Part shown: positions 12,035-23,448 of the stretch, piece by piece
Numbering within the stretch: position 1 is the stretch's first letter
How the letters are laid out: every line of letters begins with the position of its first letter
Source: Triticum aestivum
Lineage: Eukaryota > Streptophyta > Magnoliopsida > Poales > Poaceae
Direction of reading: 5' to 3'
Assembly: GCF_018294505.1 (NCBI RefSeq)
Contig: NC_057813.1
Coordinates: forward strand, 112,105,191-112,169,190
DNA: 64,000 nt
The notes under the pieces: model-generated
The model's database searches: none
What the model saw: only the letters and a program-made list of their open reading frames with translations
Told to the model about the DNA's origin: nothing
Program-made: the position numbers and the translations under genes

Positions 12035-12910
12035 TCATAACCTGGAGATAAAGCGGCTCAAAGCAGCCATGCATCCAGCTAGTTTCTGGATGTGTTTGAG
12101 GTCTGTTGGTATAGCCAACTGCGACAAAGCTTGGATTTTTGCCGGATTAGCTTCAATTCCTCTATTGGAAACGATGAAGCCCAGCAGTTTTCTAGAGGGG
12201 ACGCCAAAAACGCATTTCTCGGGATTGAGCTTGATGTCGTATGTTCGTAGGTCGTCGAACGTAAGCCTCAAGTCATCTATTAGGGTTTCGACGTGTCTCG
12301 TTTTTATGACTACGTCGTCCACGTATGCCTCCACTATTTTGCCAATTTCCTTTTCCAGGCATGTTTGAATCATGCGTTTATAGGTTGCTCCGACATTCTT
12401 GAGCCCAAAAGGCATAGTGTTGAAGCAGAAAGGGCCATATGGCGTTATGAAGGCTGTTGCATCTTGGTTGGACTCTGCCATCTTTATTTGATGGTATCCA
12501 GAGTATGCGTCGAGGAAACACAGCGAGTCGTGTCCTGCTGTGGCATCGATGATTTGATCGATGCGTGGGAGGGGAAAGGGATCCTTGGGACAAGCCTTGT
12601 TAAGGTCTTTGAAGTCGACGCACAGGCGCCAAGATTTGTCCTTCTTTGGTACCATTACCAAGTTCGCCAGCCAATCCGGATGTTTAATATCTCTGATGAA
12701 TCCGGCCTCAAGTAGCTTGGCTAGCTCCTCCCCCATGGCTTGCCGTTTGGGCTCTGAAAATCGCCTTAGGGTCTGTTTGACGGGTTTGTATCCCTTTAGT
12801 ATGTTAAGGCCGTGTTCAGCCAATTCGCACGGGATGCCCGGCATGTCCGATGGGTGCCAGGCGAAAATGTCCCAATTCTTGCGTAAGAAATCTCGCAGTG
12901 CGGCGTCCAT
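12035..12910 (-). pseudogene. reverse transcriptase domain of pol
   Basis: A 291-codon frame with the standard RT blocks: NWDIFAWHPSDMPGI at the start, LVMVPKKDKSWRLCVDFKDL, FLDAYSGYHQIKM, FNTMPFGLKNVGATYKRM and the polymerase active site YVDD at residues 196-199. TGA at 12035-12037 ends it where GGA would continue into the RNase H region, a single-base nonsense change. The 5' join to the protease frame is also broken near 12905. The catalytic residues themselves look intact. Confidence 0.9.
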
Positions 12911-13941
12911 AGTGTCCCGATGGAGGCTGTCTTCGTAGGGTCCGTAGGGTTAACTTGGAATTTGACTATCTCATCTGCGGGTTTAAATGAGGTAGACTTG
13001 GGTCGTTTGTCGAGTATCACGTCGTCCCTGTCCACGGCGGCGCGCATCGTTGTTAATTCTTTTGCTGCCAAGGCTTCGGACAGTGCTTCCAAGGCTAGTG
13101 CTGCAGTTTTCTTTTCGGCGCGGAGTGCGACATCCGGATCACTAGCTAGAGTGATGATTCCATTGGGTCCGGACATTTTAAGCTTCATGTACCCGTAATG
13201 GGGTATAGCTTGAAAGCTTGCAAACGCGTCCCGCCCTAGAAGGGCGTGGTATCCGCTGCTGAAAGGGGCCACTTGGAATACGATTTCTTCGGACCTGTAA
13301 TTCTCTAGGGTGCCGAATACCACATCGAGTGTGATTTTCCCCGCACACTGTGCCTCCCGACTAGGGATAATTCCCCTGAAGGTTGTGCCGCTTTGCTCAA
13401 TGCGGCCTTTATCTATTTCCATCTTCTTGAGTGTTTCTTCGTAGATCAGGTTTAATCCGCTTCCGCCGTCCATGAGAACTTTAGTGAGCTGGAAGCCGTC
13501 CACTATTGGGCTAAGGACCAAAGCGGCTGGTGCCCGGACGGTCTGGAATTGGGGTTCGTCACTGGCATTGAAAGTTATAGCAGTGTCGTTCCACGGATTT
13601 ACTTTTGCCACATGGCAGATTTCAGCAGAGCTTAGATGAGCTTGCTTGCGCCTATTGTTTGAGGCGAAAGTCTTGAAGACTGTTAGTACCGTATTATGTT
13701 CCTTGAGGGGATGTTGTTTGGCTTTATGGCTCTTGAGGAGATCCTCACCACTTCTAGCTACCTGCCGGAGTATCCAACATGCCCTAAGGCTATGGGTTGG
13801 TGTTGCGTCCAACGTAATGTGAAGCTTACATGGCCCATTGAGCCATCCTTCCAATATGGTTCCATGCCCTGGGGCGGGTTTTGGTTTCTTGGGAATTGAA
13901 TTGGTCAACTTACGAGAGTTCGGCCGTTTAGTTTGGACCAA
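12796..13941 (-). pseudogene. aspartic protease region of pol
   Basis: A 381-codon frame with the retroviral-type protease site VLMDGGSGLNLIY near residue 155, the D-G-G-S variant seen in Tat-lineage elements. It is followed by LLGRDAFASFQAIPHYGYMKLKM, another conserved block. The frame passes NPTDPTKTASIGT and then goes out of register near 12905-12915, where the RT frame starts, so one frameshift separates protease from RT. The N-terminal part continues from gag through a HGTILEGWL segment. Confidence 0.85.
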
Positions 13942-13971
13942 GGTTCTGGTGAGGGCCGTACTATCCCAAAA

Positions 13972-14805
13972 TTATGTTTGGGTTTTCCAGGAGCTTTCCA
14001 TTGCACAGTACTTCCGTACTATGGTCTCTAAGTCCGCAAAGTGTGCTATGTCACGACGGCTTATAGCATTAAGGAGTCCTTTGTTTGTGCAGTTTTTGCA
14101 GAAAAGTGAGACTACGTCCTCCTCGTGGCAGTCCCCGACATTGTTAAGCGCAAGGAGGAATCTGGTCCAGTAACGGTGTACCGTCTCTAGGGGCTCTTGC
14201 CTGATGCAGGAGAGACAGTTTAAGTTCAAGCGAGTGTCGTTGGCTGAATTCGGATTTTGATCCGATCTGACAACCGGGGGCACGGAAGGTTCCGAGCCCG
14301 ACAGTTCGGGGTCCGGTGCATCACCCGATCTCTTCGGCCCGATGCCCGACTCTAAGTCCGGGACTCGGGTTATGTCTTCCTTTGAGTAGGTGTTCGTCTT
14401 ACTGAGTTCGGTGATCAGGACATAATTCGTCCTCAAAGTTGAGGGGCGACCCGCGTGTGGTTCTTCCACTACCGCTATCTCATGGGTGGCCGGCGGGGAT
14501 CGAATATCCCTCTGGTCGGGTTTAAGCCCAATCCGGTCATAGTCCGTATTGGCTCCCAAAGCGGCGATGCGATCCAAGAGCTCATTAAGAGAGGAGAGCT
14601 CTATCGGATCCATCTGTTCGGCAAGCTCCGAATTGATGCGGAGGTTATGCGTGATGAGCCGAGAGGCCATCATTGGCGCGACAGCCAATGGGGCGGCCAT
14701 AAAGAAGCCGCCAAATCGGAGGGTCTGACCTACAGCCAACATTCCTCTAGAGATGATGTCGTCCTTGACAACGAGACGAGCCATCAAGCCTTGTAGCGAC
14801 GACAC
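13972..14805 (-). pseudogene. gag remnant
   Basis: A 277-codon frame beginning just inside the 5' LTR. The last third carries the gag block (EPLETVHRYWTRFLLALNNV, then ISRRDIAHFADLETIVRKYC). The middle is shorter than I would expect for a Tat gag, so an internal deletion is likely. The frame ends at 13972 and the next frame (protease) starts a few bases on, out of register. Confidence 0.7.
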
Positions 14806-14810
14806 AGAGG

Positions 14811-14831
14811 AACTCTCAATGAAAGCACCAA
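14811..14831 (-). other. primer binding site region
   Basis: Directly inside the 5' LTR the minus strand reads TTGGTGCTTTCATTGAGAG, the usual position for a tRNA primer site. It is not the common initiator-Met type (TGGTATCAGAGC). I cannot assign the tRNA. Confidence 0.5.
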
Positions 14832-15313
14832 TGTCGGTGTCAAAACCGGTGGATCTCGGGTAGGGGGTCCCGATCTGTGCGTCTTAGGCTGATGGTAACA
14901 AGAAGCAAGGGACACAATGTTTACCCAGGTTCAGGCCCTCTCGATGGAGGTAAAACCCTACTTCCTACTTGATTAATGTTGAAGATATGAATAGTACAAG
15001 AGTAGATCTACCATGAGATCATAGAGGCTAAACCCTAAGAGCTAGCCTATGATGGTATGATTGTAATTGTGATCGGCCTTCTAAGGACCATCCTCTCCGG
15101 TTTATATAGACACCGGAGAGGGCTAGGGTTTACATGGAGTCGGTTACAAGGAAGGAAATATAATATCCGGATCGCCAAGCTTGTCTTCCACGCAAAGGAG
15201 AGTACCATCCGGACACGGGCCGAAGTCTTGAGTCTTGTATCTTCACGCTTCAATAGTCTGGACAATGTATATAGTCCGGCTGTCCGGATACCCCCTTATC
15301 TAGGACTCCCTCA
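14832..15313 (-). repeat. 5' LTR of the gypsy element
   Basis: 482 bp, TG...CA, same length as the other LTR, beginning TGTCGGTGTCAAAACC and ending TAGGACTCCCTCA. Its sequence includes TTTATATAGACACCGG, whose minus-strand complement has a TATATAAA box that could be the element promoter. Confidence 0.95.
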
Positions 15314-15371
15314 ACGACTTCTCACATCAGGGAGCTGTGGGTTTTACAAGCGGAGTCATCGTGACTAATTG

Positions 15372-15449
15372 CTGCCGCGCCTGCTCCTGTCAATCAAAAA
15401 ATTAAAAATCCTGCTGTGCCTGCTCCCGTCAATCAAAAAATTAAAAATC
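15372..15449. repeat. 39 bp direct repeat, two copies
   Basis: Two adjacent 39 bp units containing TCAATCAAAAAATTAAAAAT and differing at a few positions. They lie in the flank beyond the gypsy element, in what may be the displaced promoter of the 2965-3669 ORF. Confidence 0.75.
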
Positions 15450-15589
15450 CTGCCGCACCCAAACACCAGAGCAACACCGCGGTGGATATTTAAATTTACC
15501 CGCCGGCAAGTAGATAAAAAAGGGGTGAAAAAACAAATGTGGCGGCGGCCTAGCTAATCGGCCGAACTAGCCCAACTAGCTAGCCACCG

Positions 15590-15800
15590 TGCTTCACTGA
15601 TGTACTCGGCGGGAAAGGTGGTCTTTTGTGATATGACGACTCATTTACTTGCTTCGGCGCTACGACCGAGGAGGACCTAGAAAACGCGCGGTAGGGCGTC
15701 CCACGTCAGGAAGAATATATGCGTGCACCACCCGGGAGGACCCCAAAACCGTGCGGTAGGGTGTGCCACGTCTCGGCACGGAGGAAAAATGTGCGTGTAA
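15590..15800. repeat. dispersed repeat, copy 2, with internal duplication
   Basis: Resembles 2098-2330 and 53715-53790 (TTTTGTGATATGACGACTCATT). Inside, a unit GGAGGACC...GCGGTAGGG...CACGTC occurs twice, at about 15669 and 15745. Class unknown. Confidence 0.45.
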
Positions 15801-15807
15801 AAATATA

Positions 15808-16085
15808 CTCCCTCCGTCTAGGTGTGTAAGTCATCTTATGAAAATCAAATAATCCCAAAACACTTAGGCGCGATGCATTAACTTCTATCTCGTTTCTTGT
15901 TTCTTGACATATCAACCAATAAGACATGATGGGTGTGCATGCTTTTAATGATTTGAGACTACCAAACACGATATGCAGTGGTTACTTCATTGCATGCAAT
16001 GTTATTAATTAGCAAATAAACATTAAGGTCTCTCGTTTTCCCCTCCTCCTTGGTCACGGTGACTTACTCACCTAGATGGAGGGAG
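15808..16085. mobile_element. Stowaway-like MITE, 278 bp
   Basis: Ends CTCCCTCCGTCTAGGTG and CACCTAGATGGAGGGAG with TA on both sides. The outer arms pair (GTAAGTCATCTTA against GTGACTTACTCACC), the interior does not. A truncated relative starts at 53336. Confidence 0.85.
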
Positions 16086-16739
16086 TACTGTATCAGACGT
16101 CGGCAGTAACTCTAGTACCTATGTTTCGACCTCGGGACCCAGCCAGTCGGTCGAAAATACCCCACTAGCCACACAGCTTCATCATGCAAACGTGGCACGG
16201 AGGATAGATGTGGTTAGCTCCATCTCGACCAGCCACAACGTCTCTTGTTCTAGGCGATTCTTCTATTTTCCAAGATTTTTGTTGTTGTTGTAATAACACC
16301 ACGGCAAGCTAGCGCCGCTCTTAGTGTGTGCCCGTGCAAAGGTTAGACGATGGAGAGAAGAGAGATTGAGATCGCAGACCTGGGACCCACCAGTAAGTGA
16401 GACAACAGTCATGCATGTGTTGACGAGGCACTCCCTCTACTCTACTCAACGTAATACTGTATAAAATCAAGTTACGGTGCAAAGCCAACAACCGTTGTTG
16501 TTTCAGGCTATCGACTTACGCTTTTCAGTCTAGGTTGCCAGTTCGAATCTCCTCTTTTAGATTTGTTAGTTTTAGGTCCAAATTTGATTAATGACAAGTG
16601 GGACCCCCATGTGTTGTTCCGATATTTTAGTGTAGGATGTTTTTTCTGAACAAACACTTTGCACGGTTAGACAAGTAGCGGCACGAGTTACACGTATTTT
16701 GCAAGTTTACGAACAAAAATGACAGCAGCATAGAATATC

Positions 16740-17655
16740 ACATCCACCCCGCAGCTTAGATACCATGGTGATACGAGTTTTTACACCGTTGGAAGTGAGA
16801 TCCAATGGCTTGGGAGTAGTCTTTGTAATTGTGCGCAATTTCCAAACTCTCCAAAGGTTTTTTTGCAAATAAAACAGTCAGGCCTCGTGTGTGCCGCTGC
16901 ATCTTTGATCCAACGGCTCCCCCTTGCTCATATTAGGTGCTCCCCGTAGCTTAATTACCCTCTACGGTGATATGAGCATCTAGGTCGTCTGATCAGTGAT
17001 CAGATGGCACATGCGTAGTACTTGTACTTTCTGCGCATTTCCCAAACTCTACCAGCCTTATATTGCAAAAACATTCAAACCTCCTACTATGGGCCATTAG
17101 ATCTTAGTGAACTCGTATCACCATAGAATCTACGCTGCGGGAGCACCTCATATACTCCCGTGCGAGAAAACATAAGGTACTATCGCAGCTTGGATGCTAC
17201 GGTGATACGAGCTTCGAGGTCGTTTGATCTGAGATCCAATGGCATCTGAGCAGTCTTTGTGCTTGTAAGCAGTGGCCAAACTCTTATGGGGCTTTTTTGC
17301 AAAAAAACATTCGAACCACCAAGGAGGTGTTGGGTCACAAATCCAACGGCTCCGAAGAGCTTGTATCACCAAAGCATCTAAGGTGTGGTAGCACATGATA
17401 TTCTTACATACAGGAGAATATGATGTCCTCCTTCATCTTAGATGCTACGGTGATACGAGCTTCAAGGTTGTTGGATATGGGATCCAAGGGCATCTGAGTA
17501 GTTCTTGTACAAATTGTGTGCAATTGTCAAACTAATCAAGGTTTCCTGTTAAAATATTAGGACACATCATGTGAGCTGCTATATCTCAGATCTACAAGCT
17601 CCAAGCAACTCGTATCGACATATAGCATCTAAGGTATGGGGGCACATGATATTCT
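16740..17655. repeat. tandem array of about 230 bp units with inverted ends
   Basis: Four units begin near 16750, 16955, 17180 and 17430 with a variant of TTAGATGCTACGGTGATACGAGC. Three of them close with the inverse (near 17110, 17360, 17605: CTCGTATCACCA...GCATCTA). Each unit is thus a small foldback, arranged head to tail and separated by GATATTCT(C/T)-type joints. Confidence 0.7.
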
Positions 17656-17901
17656 CCCGAGGAGGAGGGGTGGGGGGTGCACAACCAATCGGTGGTTGGG
17701 AGGGTGGGGACAAATATAATCTAAACAACCCTAAATAGAGTTCCACAATTTTATCTAAGGTCGAGGGGTTGACCCCCGACAATCATAGCTCCGCCTAAAC
17801 ACAACATTTGCATGTACTATAGTACTAGACTTAATATTCATGTTTCAGTCTCATGTTCATTTTAAATATTGAACTGAGGACCATGCATGTCTTACATTTT
17901 A

Positions 17902-18034
17902 CTCCATTTGTTCCTATAAATATTAGTTTTTTTAGAGATATAGACATATTTTAGAGTCTAGATTCACTCATTTTGCTCCGTATGTAGCCACTTGTTGAAC
18001 TCTCTAAAAGACTAATATCTAGGAATAGAAGGAG
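17902..18034. mobile_element. Stowaway MITE
   Basis: 133 bp between TA dinucleotides, with ends CTCCATTTGTTCCTATAAAT and ATCTAGGAATAGAAGGAG. The inner TTTAGAGATA and TCTCTAAAAGAC arms pair. Same type as the element interrupted at 53982-54618. Confidence 0.8.
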
Positions 18035-18117
18035 TATTTTTTAATTTGTGTCATACATGCATGGTTTGGAAATATAGATGCACTATACTTATTGGATTGT
18101 TTTTGTGTTCGTGCGTG

Positions 18118-18162
18118 TGTGTCTGTGTGTGTGTGTCTGTGTGTGTGTGTGTGTGTGTGTGG
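18118..18162. repeat. GT microsatellite
   Basis: Imperfect (GT)n with occasional CT, about 45 bases. Only low-complexity sequence. Confidence 0.9.
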
Positions 18163-18620
18163 TCATATGCTTGATACATACAAAGTTTTCTCACCTCCAC
18201 ATTGTTCATCTTTTAAATTTGAAATTGAATTGGAAAACTTACTAGGGATACCATGAAATGTGAAATCCACGTTGAGATCACTATATCACAAACTCACTCT
18301 AATTCAACAACTCGTCATAAATCAATTACCACGTTAAGATTAGTATTTGCAAGGAAAATACGGGTATTGTAATACACATAGATTCGTTCGGCAATTTAAA
18401 AGGTTCCGTTTGTATTCTTGAATGGTAGGACCCAACGGCGTACCAGCCAGACCTTGGCTCCTGTTGATCCTAAAAAAATAAAAAAAACCGGGCTCGTGTC
18501 CTTCGGTGGCGTGCGTGGTACGCACATTAGGCAACCCCAACCAGTCGAGCCTCAGCGTTTCAAGTCGAAATATCTGGCGGCCAGAATTCCAGCCCTAGGA
18601 AATTCCCCTCATGTCCCTGG

Positions 18621-19590
18621 TCCATAATGACTACCGATGAACAACGGAGGGATGCTTTAGTAACTAGACAACGTTACCTACCATGCCGAGCACGGTTCAA
18701 TTCCCTTGGTCGCCGCTCGTCAAGGTCACCCGGATGAGCACATAATTGAGCCCGTTTGTTCCTGCCTAGTACTTGAGTTAATATATCAGGCAATGCACTG
18801 GTACGGAAGGATTATCCTTTTACTCTGCATATATAACTTGTCTGAAGTTTAACTAAGCAAAATGCTTGACCAAATCCTTTCTTAAGAAATACAACAGGAC
18901 AGATGTACGCTTGAAGATTTATTGCATGATGCAGGTTATGATATTGTTTCGAATCCTGGATCTTAAATTTCAGAAAATCCAATAGTGAGCATTAATTCTT
19001 GAAACTGAGCATGGTCACGTGATATGGCACAAATATTACTTCATAAGTTTTTTCTTCAATTTGGGACAAGCTGCTTATGAAAAGTTGCACAAATGAAGAG
19101 CCAAGGTATTTTGGAACAAAGACCTGTCACGTTAAGGCGAACGTTTTCACTATTGAAACCGTGGGCATTTCGTGCCGCCACGAGTCCCCGCTTCTCATCG
19201 GCAAGTGCCGTCCGAGCAAGCGTGTGATGAGTAGACGGGAGGCGTGCGAGCAGACCGCTGTGCCGGCTGACAGTGAGGCGTGCGAGCAGACCACTGTGCA
19301 GGCTCACCAGGAGGCGAGCCCTTTAACCAGGCTCCGCCGCCCCACCTTCGTCCCAACTGCTCCCACTTTTAATGTCGCCGGTGCCGCAGTTTAAAATCAA
19401 CCCCGCACTACCCGGTATCGCTACAATCTTCTCTCTTCCTCTCTGGTTCTCCTGTCGTCTACCTCCAACTAGCCTGACCTAAACTTATGCCATGCCGCAT
19501 CACGATGGTCTGCCCTTAGTGTTCTAGTTTCCTGAGAAAGACACCTAGCTGGAGTCTTAAGAACATAAGGCGCTTTGGGACGGGCTTGAA
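18621..19590. other. unassigned region with a short GC-rich duplication
   Basis: Mostly non-coding. At about 19236-19310 a 36 bp unit (GAGGCGTGCGAGCAGACC...CTGTGC) occurs twice. The plus frame 19077-19394 spans it, but I see no motif that supports a real protein. Confidence 0.4.
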
Positions 19591-19596
19591 CTGGCC

Positions 19597-20121
19597 TTGC
19601 GGGAAGACGCCGCGCCTATCCCCTCTCTCGTTCCGGCTCCCATCGCCCCGACTGCGCCAGCGCCCATCCCGTGGCATTGCTGGGCTACGAGCCACACATT
19701 GTCGCCGAGCTTGATCCCACGGGGTTCCACGAGGTCCCCGCCGACTTTCACGCGCCCGTGCACCTGCCAACGCATGCGCCTGCGCGTGCGCGTCGTGCCA
19801 GTGCCCGCGCACCTGCCAGCGCATGCGCCTGCGCGTGCACTGATCTGCGCGCCCGTGCTGGTGCCCGTGCACACGAATGTATCCGCCGCGCCATTGACAG
19901 CGCCTGTCCCCGTGCGGGTGCCAGTGCCCCACTCAGCGGCATGGATGGCCGCCGTTGACCGCTTCCTTGCACCAACGCCAGTCGCCTCCTCCCGCCAGTT
20001 GACTCGCTCCGAAGTCCAGAACATTTTGGCCTTCCTTGAAGCTAGGCCAACATCCAGGAGTACACGAACAACGGCGCAAGACGCCGCCGTCGCCGTCGGT
20101 CAGTGGCCCGACGACACACAG
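19597..20121 (+). CDS. Pro/Ala-rich ORF cut by an assembly gap
   Basis: An open plus-strand frame runs into the gap at 20122. Its first 100 residues are Pro/Ala/Val-rich and coded by a repeated GC-rich tract: CACCTGCCA(A/G)CGCATGCGCC occurs twice, near 19760 and 19808. The part from about 19940 (AAVDRFLAPTPVASSR, then SEVQNILAFLEARP) looks more like real coding sequence. Three other frames are also open in this GC-rich tract, so the strand is not certain. I do not recognise a family. Confidence 0.3.
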
Positions 20122-20375
20122 NNNNNNNNNNNNNNNNNNNNNNNNNNNNNNNNNNNNNNNNNNNNNNNNNNNNNNNNNNNNNNNNNNNNNNNNNNNNNNN
20201 NNNNNNNNNNNNNNNNNNNNNNNNNNNNNNNNNNNNNNNNNNNNNNNNNNNNNNNNNNNNNNNNNNNNNNNNNNNNNNNNNNNNNNNNNNNNNNNNNNNN
20301 NNNNNNNNNNNNNNNNNNNNNNNNNNNNNNNNNNNNNNNNNNNNNNNNNNNNNNNNNNNNNNNNNNNNNNNNNNN
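20122..20375. other. assembly gap (254 N)
   Basis: Run of N. All frames drawn through it are meaningless. Confidence 1.
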
Positions 20376-21479
20376 CGCCGCGTAATCTAAATTTTCCATG
20401 AAAAACGTTCGGATTGCCATGCTTAAAATCCGAACGTTTATCATTTCCGTTTATTTTATATCGATCGTCGTATAATTTAAAGTCGGAGTCAGACTGAACG
20501 AAATCTATGGTTTGACCGATTGAATGTTCTGCTAGAGCCGTATCAAATTAAATATAAAACATCATCAAGCCACATGTATTCCTTGTCATCCAATGACCTA
20601 GACTGCTTCAATGTCGAGCGCTCAACATGTTTAGCGTGCAGTTAATTTCATGCCAAAAATAGTGCTAATCACATAATAACACACAAAAAATATCCTACTT
20701 AATATCCGCATGCACTTAATATACTTCCAAATTAACATGCATTGCACGTACACACCGACTAGTGCTGCTAGTACGTGAAACTGGTGCCGTGACTTGTGAA
20801 CGCGTCCAGATATGGTCAACGGCAACATCGCCCGCGAGTTCTTCGTGTTTGCCCGTGCGTCTAAACACAGAAGGGGAGGAGAGAGAGAGCATACATGGAA
20901 CCCACCAGTAAGTGAAGGCGAATAGTACTAAAAATAATATTACATGTTATCCATTAAATAGGCTGTGGTAATATAAAAACATTATGTGAACAAAGGGGGG
21001 TACAACAAACATTGCTGTTCTACGTATGTTGCCTATTGACGTGCGGCTTGAAGGCCCGGTCGCATGTTCGATCCTCGTCCTTTATTTTTTTCATTTGTAT
21101 ATGGGTCCAAATTTGTTTCATGACATGTGGGCCCCTCGGTGTGTAGTTTGTAGCACTTTAATTTGTGGGTCGAATTTTGCTCCATTCCAAGTGGATTATC
21201 GGTGTGTAGTTTTGTAGCTTATTTATAATAACTAAAGAGAACAACATAGTTTTTTGCAATAATACCATGGTGCAACGTTGAAGGACGTGCGAGAGAGCGA
21301 TGACCGAGCCAGAGGGAAATCAACTAGTGGAGTTGCGGGGGTTGCAACGGTGTTTGGAGTAGTTGTGGGCCGAATGCTACGAAAATATAATCTAAACCGA
21401 TCGGAATAAATGCCTACACAAATTAATCTAAGGTTGGAGTTCCACTCGCAATGTAAATAGCTCCGACTTTGCGAGGGAT

Positions 21480-21893
21480 GGAGATGTAGTAGCTTCAATG
21501 CATGGAAGATACGGTGTGAGAAAGCGAGGTCAATTGAGAGACATATAGATAGAGAGACAAAGTGAGTGTGGTCCAACATTCATTGAACAGATGTATATGC
21601 TCTGGAGAGATATTGTTCGATTGAGCTTTTGGCAAGGGGGAGGGTTATAAGATAGAGCTTGAGAGATGATCCAGTCATAGACGTGTAGATATATTTTGTG
21701 CGTGGGAGGAAGCAAGGTCAATCGATCACATAGGGTCGCCGTGCGATCGAAAGAGTGAGACGGGTTGGAGAGAGTGACCTAGATAGACAATGTGCGCGAG
21801 AGAGTATACAATGTGAATAGGTCGAATTGGGCTCAAACATGGTGATACATCATTTTTGTCCGAGAAAGAGCAAGGTCAATCGATAAATACACA

Positions 21894-21929
<36 letters not shown>

Positions 21930-22259
21930 TTGAGTGAGAGTGGCCTGCCATGAGGTCGAAAGAGTGGCGGCGGCTTGGATGGACTGACCTAGATAGACAA
22001 TCTGCGTGAGAGAGTATAGAGTGTGTCGATCGAGGCCTGAACAGGGAGATATATCATTTGTGTCTGAAAGAAAAGGAGCTTAAACCAGATCCAGATAAAG
22101 AGAGCAAGATTGAGCGAGTGTGGCCCGCCGTGCGGAAGAAAGAGTGAGACAGTCTCGAGGGAGTGACCTAGATATACAACATGCGTGCGTGCGCACGAGA
22201 GGTTGGGGGGGCTAGATAGGCAATGCATGTATTTAGCGCGAGAGGGTGAGAGGGAGAGG

Positions 22260-22297
<38 letters not shown>

Positions 22298-22400
22298 AAC
22301 ACGGGGTGCAATGGCGGGTGTGTGAGGTAAATACATTTGGTAACAGAGTGGAAAAAGGGGTTGTGTAGTTGAGAGACTTAGAGATCAAAACATGGAGAGA
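21480..22400. repeat. degenerate GA-rich repeat array
   Basis: Three units around 21775, 21980 and 22163 share TGACCTAGATAGACAA followed by a GAGAGAGTATA tract. (CA)n/(GA)n runs lie at 21890-21929 and 22255-22295. Minus-strand frames through it (for example 21989-22336) are repeat artefacts. Confidence 0.7.
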
Positions 22401-22906
22401 AAGAATGAACATGTGTTGGAAACCGATAGCTTCCTAAGGTGGTAAGAGAGGAAGATTGACCGATCAATTAAGTATGTAGCGTGTCTGTGTGTGGGGGGGG
22501 GGTTGAATGTACATAGTACGAGACTTAACATCGATGTTTCAATTCGGTGTACATTGTAAGATTTGAACTAAGGACCATGCATATGAGTAATTATTTCGAA
22601 TTCGTGCCATACTAAGTTTCGAAAAGTTGACATTGACTCAATTTGTTGTGCTTTTTTGTAGGTCATATGTTTGAATCCATCCAAAAGTTTTCTCACTACC
22701 ATGGTGTTCATCATATACATATGAATTTGTATTAAAAAAGTAGCGTGGATATAGTGAAATGCGAAATCCACGTTAGAATTGGAGATTGCTATGTGACACA
22801 CACTCTAATTCAAATAACTAATTATGTGACACACACTCTAATCCACGTTAGCGTGGATACCGTTTCGATTTTTTTCAAATAACTCCTCATTAATTAATTT
22901 ATAGTA

Positions 22907-23010
22907 CTCCCTCTGTTCACTTTTATAAGACCTTGAAGACATTTCAGACAATGTGCAAAACAATCCATTTTAAGTTGTCTGAAACGACTTACAAAAGTGA
23001 ACGGCGGGAG
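22907..23010. mobile_element. Stowaway MITE
   Basis: 104 bp between TA dinucleotides, ends CTCCCTCTGTTCACTTTTAT and the inverse. The arms around TTTCAGACAA / TTGTCTGAAA pair almost fully. Confidence 0.85.
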
Positions 23011-23163
23011 TATGTCGTTTCGAATGACTAATTATTGCAAGGAAAACACGGGCATGGTAATAGATACAGATTCGTTTGCAAATGAAAGAAGATTCGTTTG
23101 CATTCTCAAATGTAGGCGCACCAGGCAGACCAGGGTCGTGTCGGGGTGGACACTGCTTCGGTG

Positions 23164-23448
23164 NNNNNNNNNNNNNNNNNNNNNNNNNNNNNNNNNNNNN
23201 NNNNNNNNNNNNNNNNNNNNNNNNNNNNNNNNNNNNNNNNNNNNNNNNNNNNNNNNNNNNNNNNNNNNNNNNNNNNNNNNNNNNNNNNNNNNNNNNNNNN
23301 NNNNNNNNNNNNNNNNNNNNNNNNNNNNNNNNNNNNNNNNNNNNNNNNNNNNNNNNNNNNNNNNNNNNNNNNNNNNNNNNNNNNNNNNNNNNNNNNNNNN
23401 NNNNNNNNNNNNNNNNNNNNNNNNNNNNNNNNNNNNNNNNNNNNNNNN
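23164..23448. other. assembly gap (285 N)
   Basis: Run of N inside duplication copy 2, just upstream of gene A. Confidence 1.

Larger units (their letters stand above)
5368..15313 (-). mobile_element. complete Ty3/gypsy LTR retrotransposon, Tat lineage
   Basis: A 9946 bp element bounded by 482 bp LTRs and a perfect ACGAC duplication (5363-5367 and 15314-15318). Internal order on the minus strand is gag remnant, aspartic protease, reverse transcriptase, RNase H, integrase. A multi-exon antisense gene lies between integrase and the 3' LTR, an arrangement known from grass Tat-clade elements such as RIRE2 and Grande. All pol domains carry stops, frameshifts or residue losses, so this copy is dead. 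By eye the LTRs differ at about 23 of 482 sites without indels, close to 5 percent, which suggests insertion roughly two million years ago at the usual grass rate. It is inserted in the upstream region of the 2965-3669 ORF. Confidence 0.95.
16300..18620. repeat. large direct duplication, copy 1
   Basis: Colinear with 20870-23520. Matching landmarks are ACCCACCAGTAAGTGA (16388 and 20905), GGTCCAAATTTG (16574 and 21105), ACTGAGGACCATGCA (17872) against ACTAAGGACCATGCA (22565), GGTCATATG (18161 and 22662), GAAATCCACGTT (18260 and 22761), TGCAAGGAAAA followed by ACGGG (18347 and 23037) and GAAATATCTGGCGGCC (18567 and 23464). The offset is 4.5-4.9 kb throughout. The centre differs: here it holds the tandem array at 16740-17655. 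The right end resembles the promoter of gene A. Confidence 0.7.

Noticed and set aside
12069..12938. Plus-strand frames over the RT region (12069-12368, 12293-12715, 12561-12938)
   Set aside because: They are antisense shadows of the RT and protease frames and lack motifs.
16490..16570. SINE or tRNA in duplication copy 1 (CCAGTTCGAATCTCC) and its partner near 21060
   Set aside because: Only a B-box-like word is present; no A box at the right distance could be confirmed.
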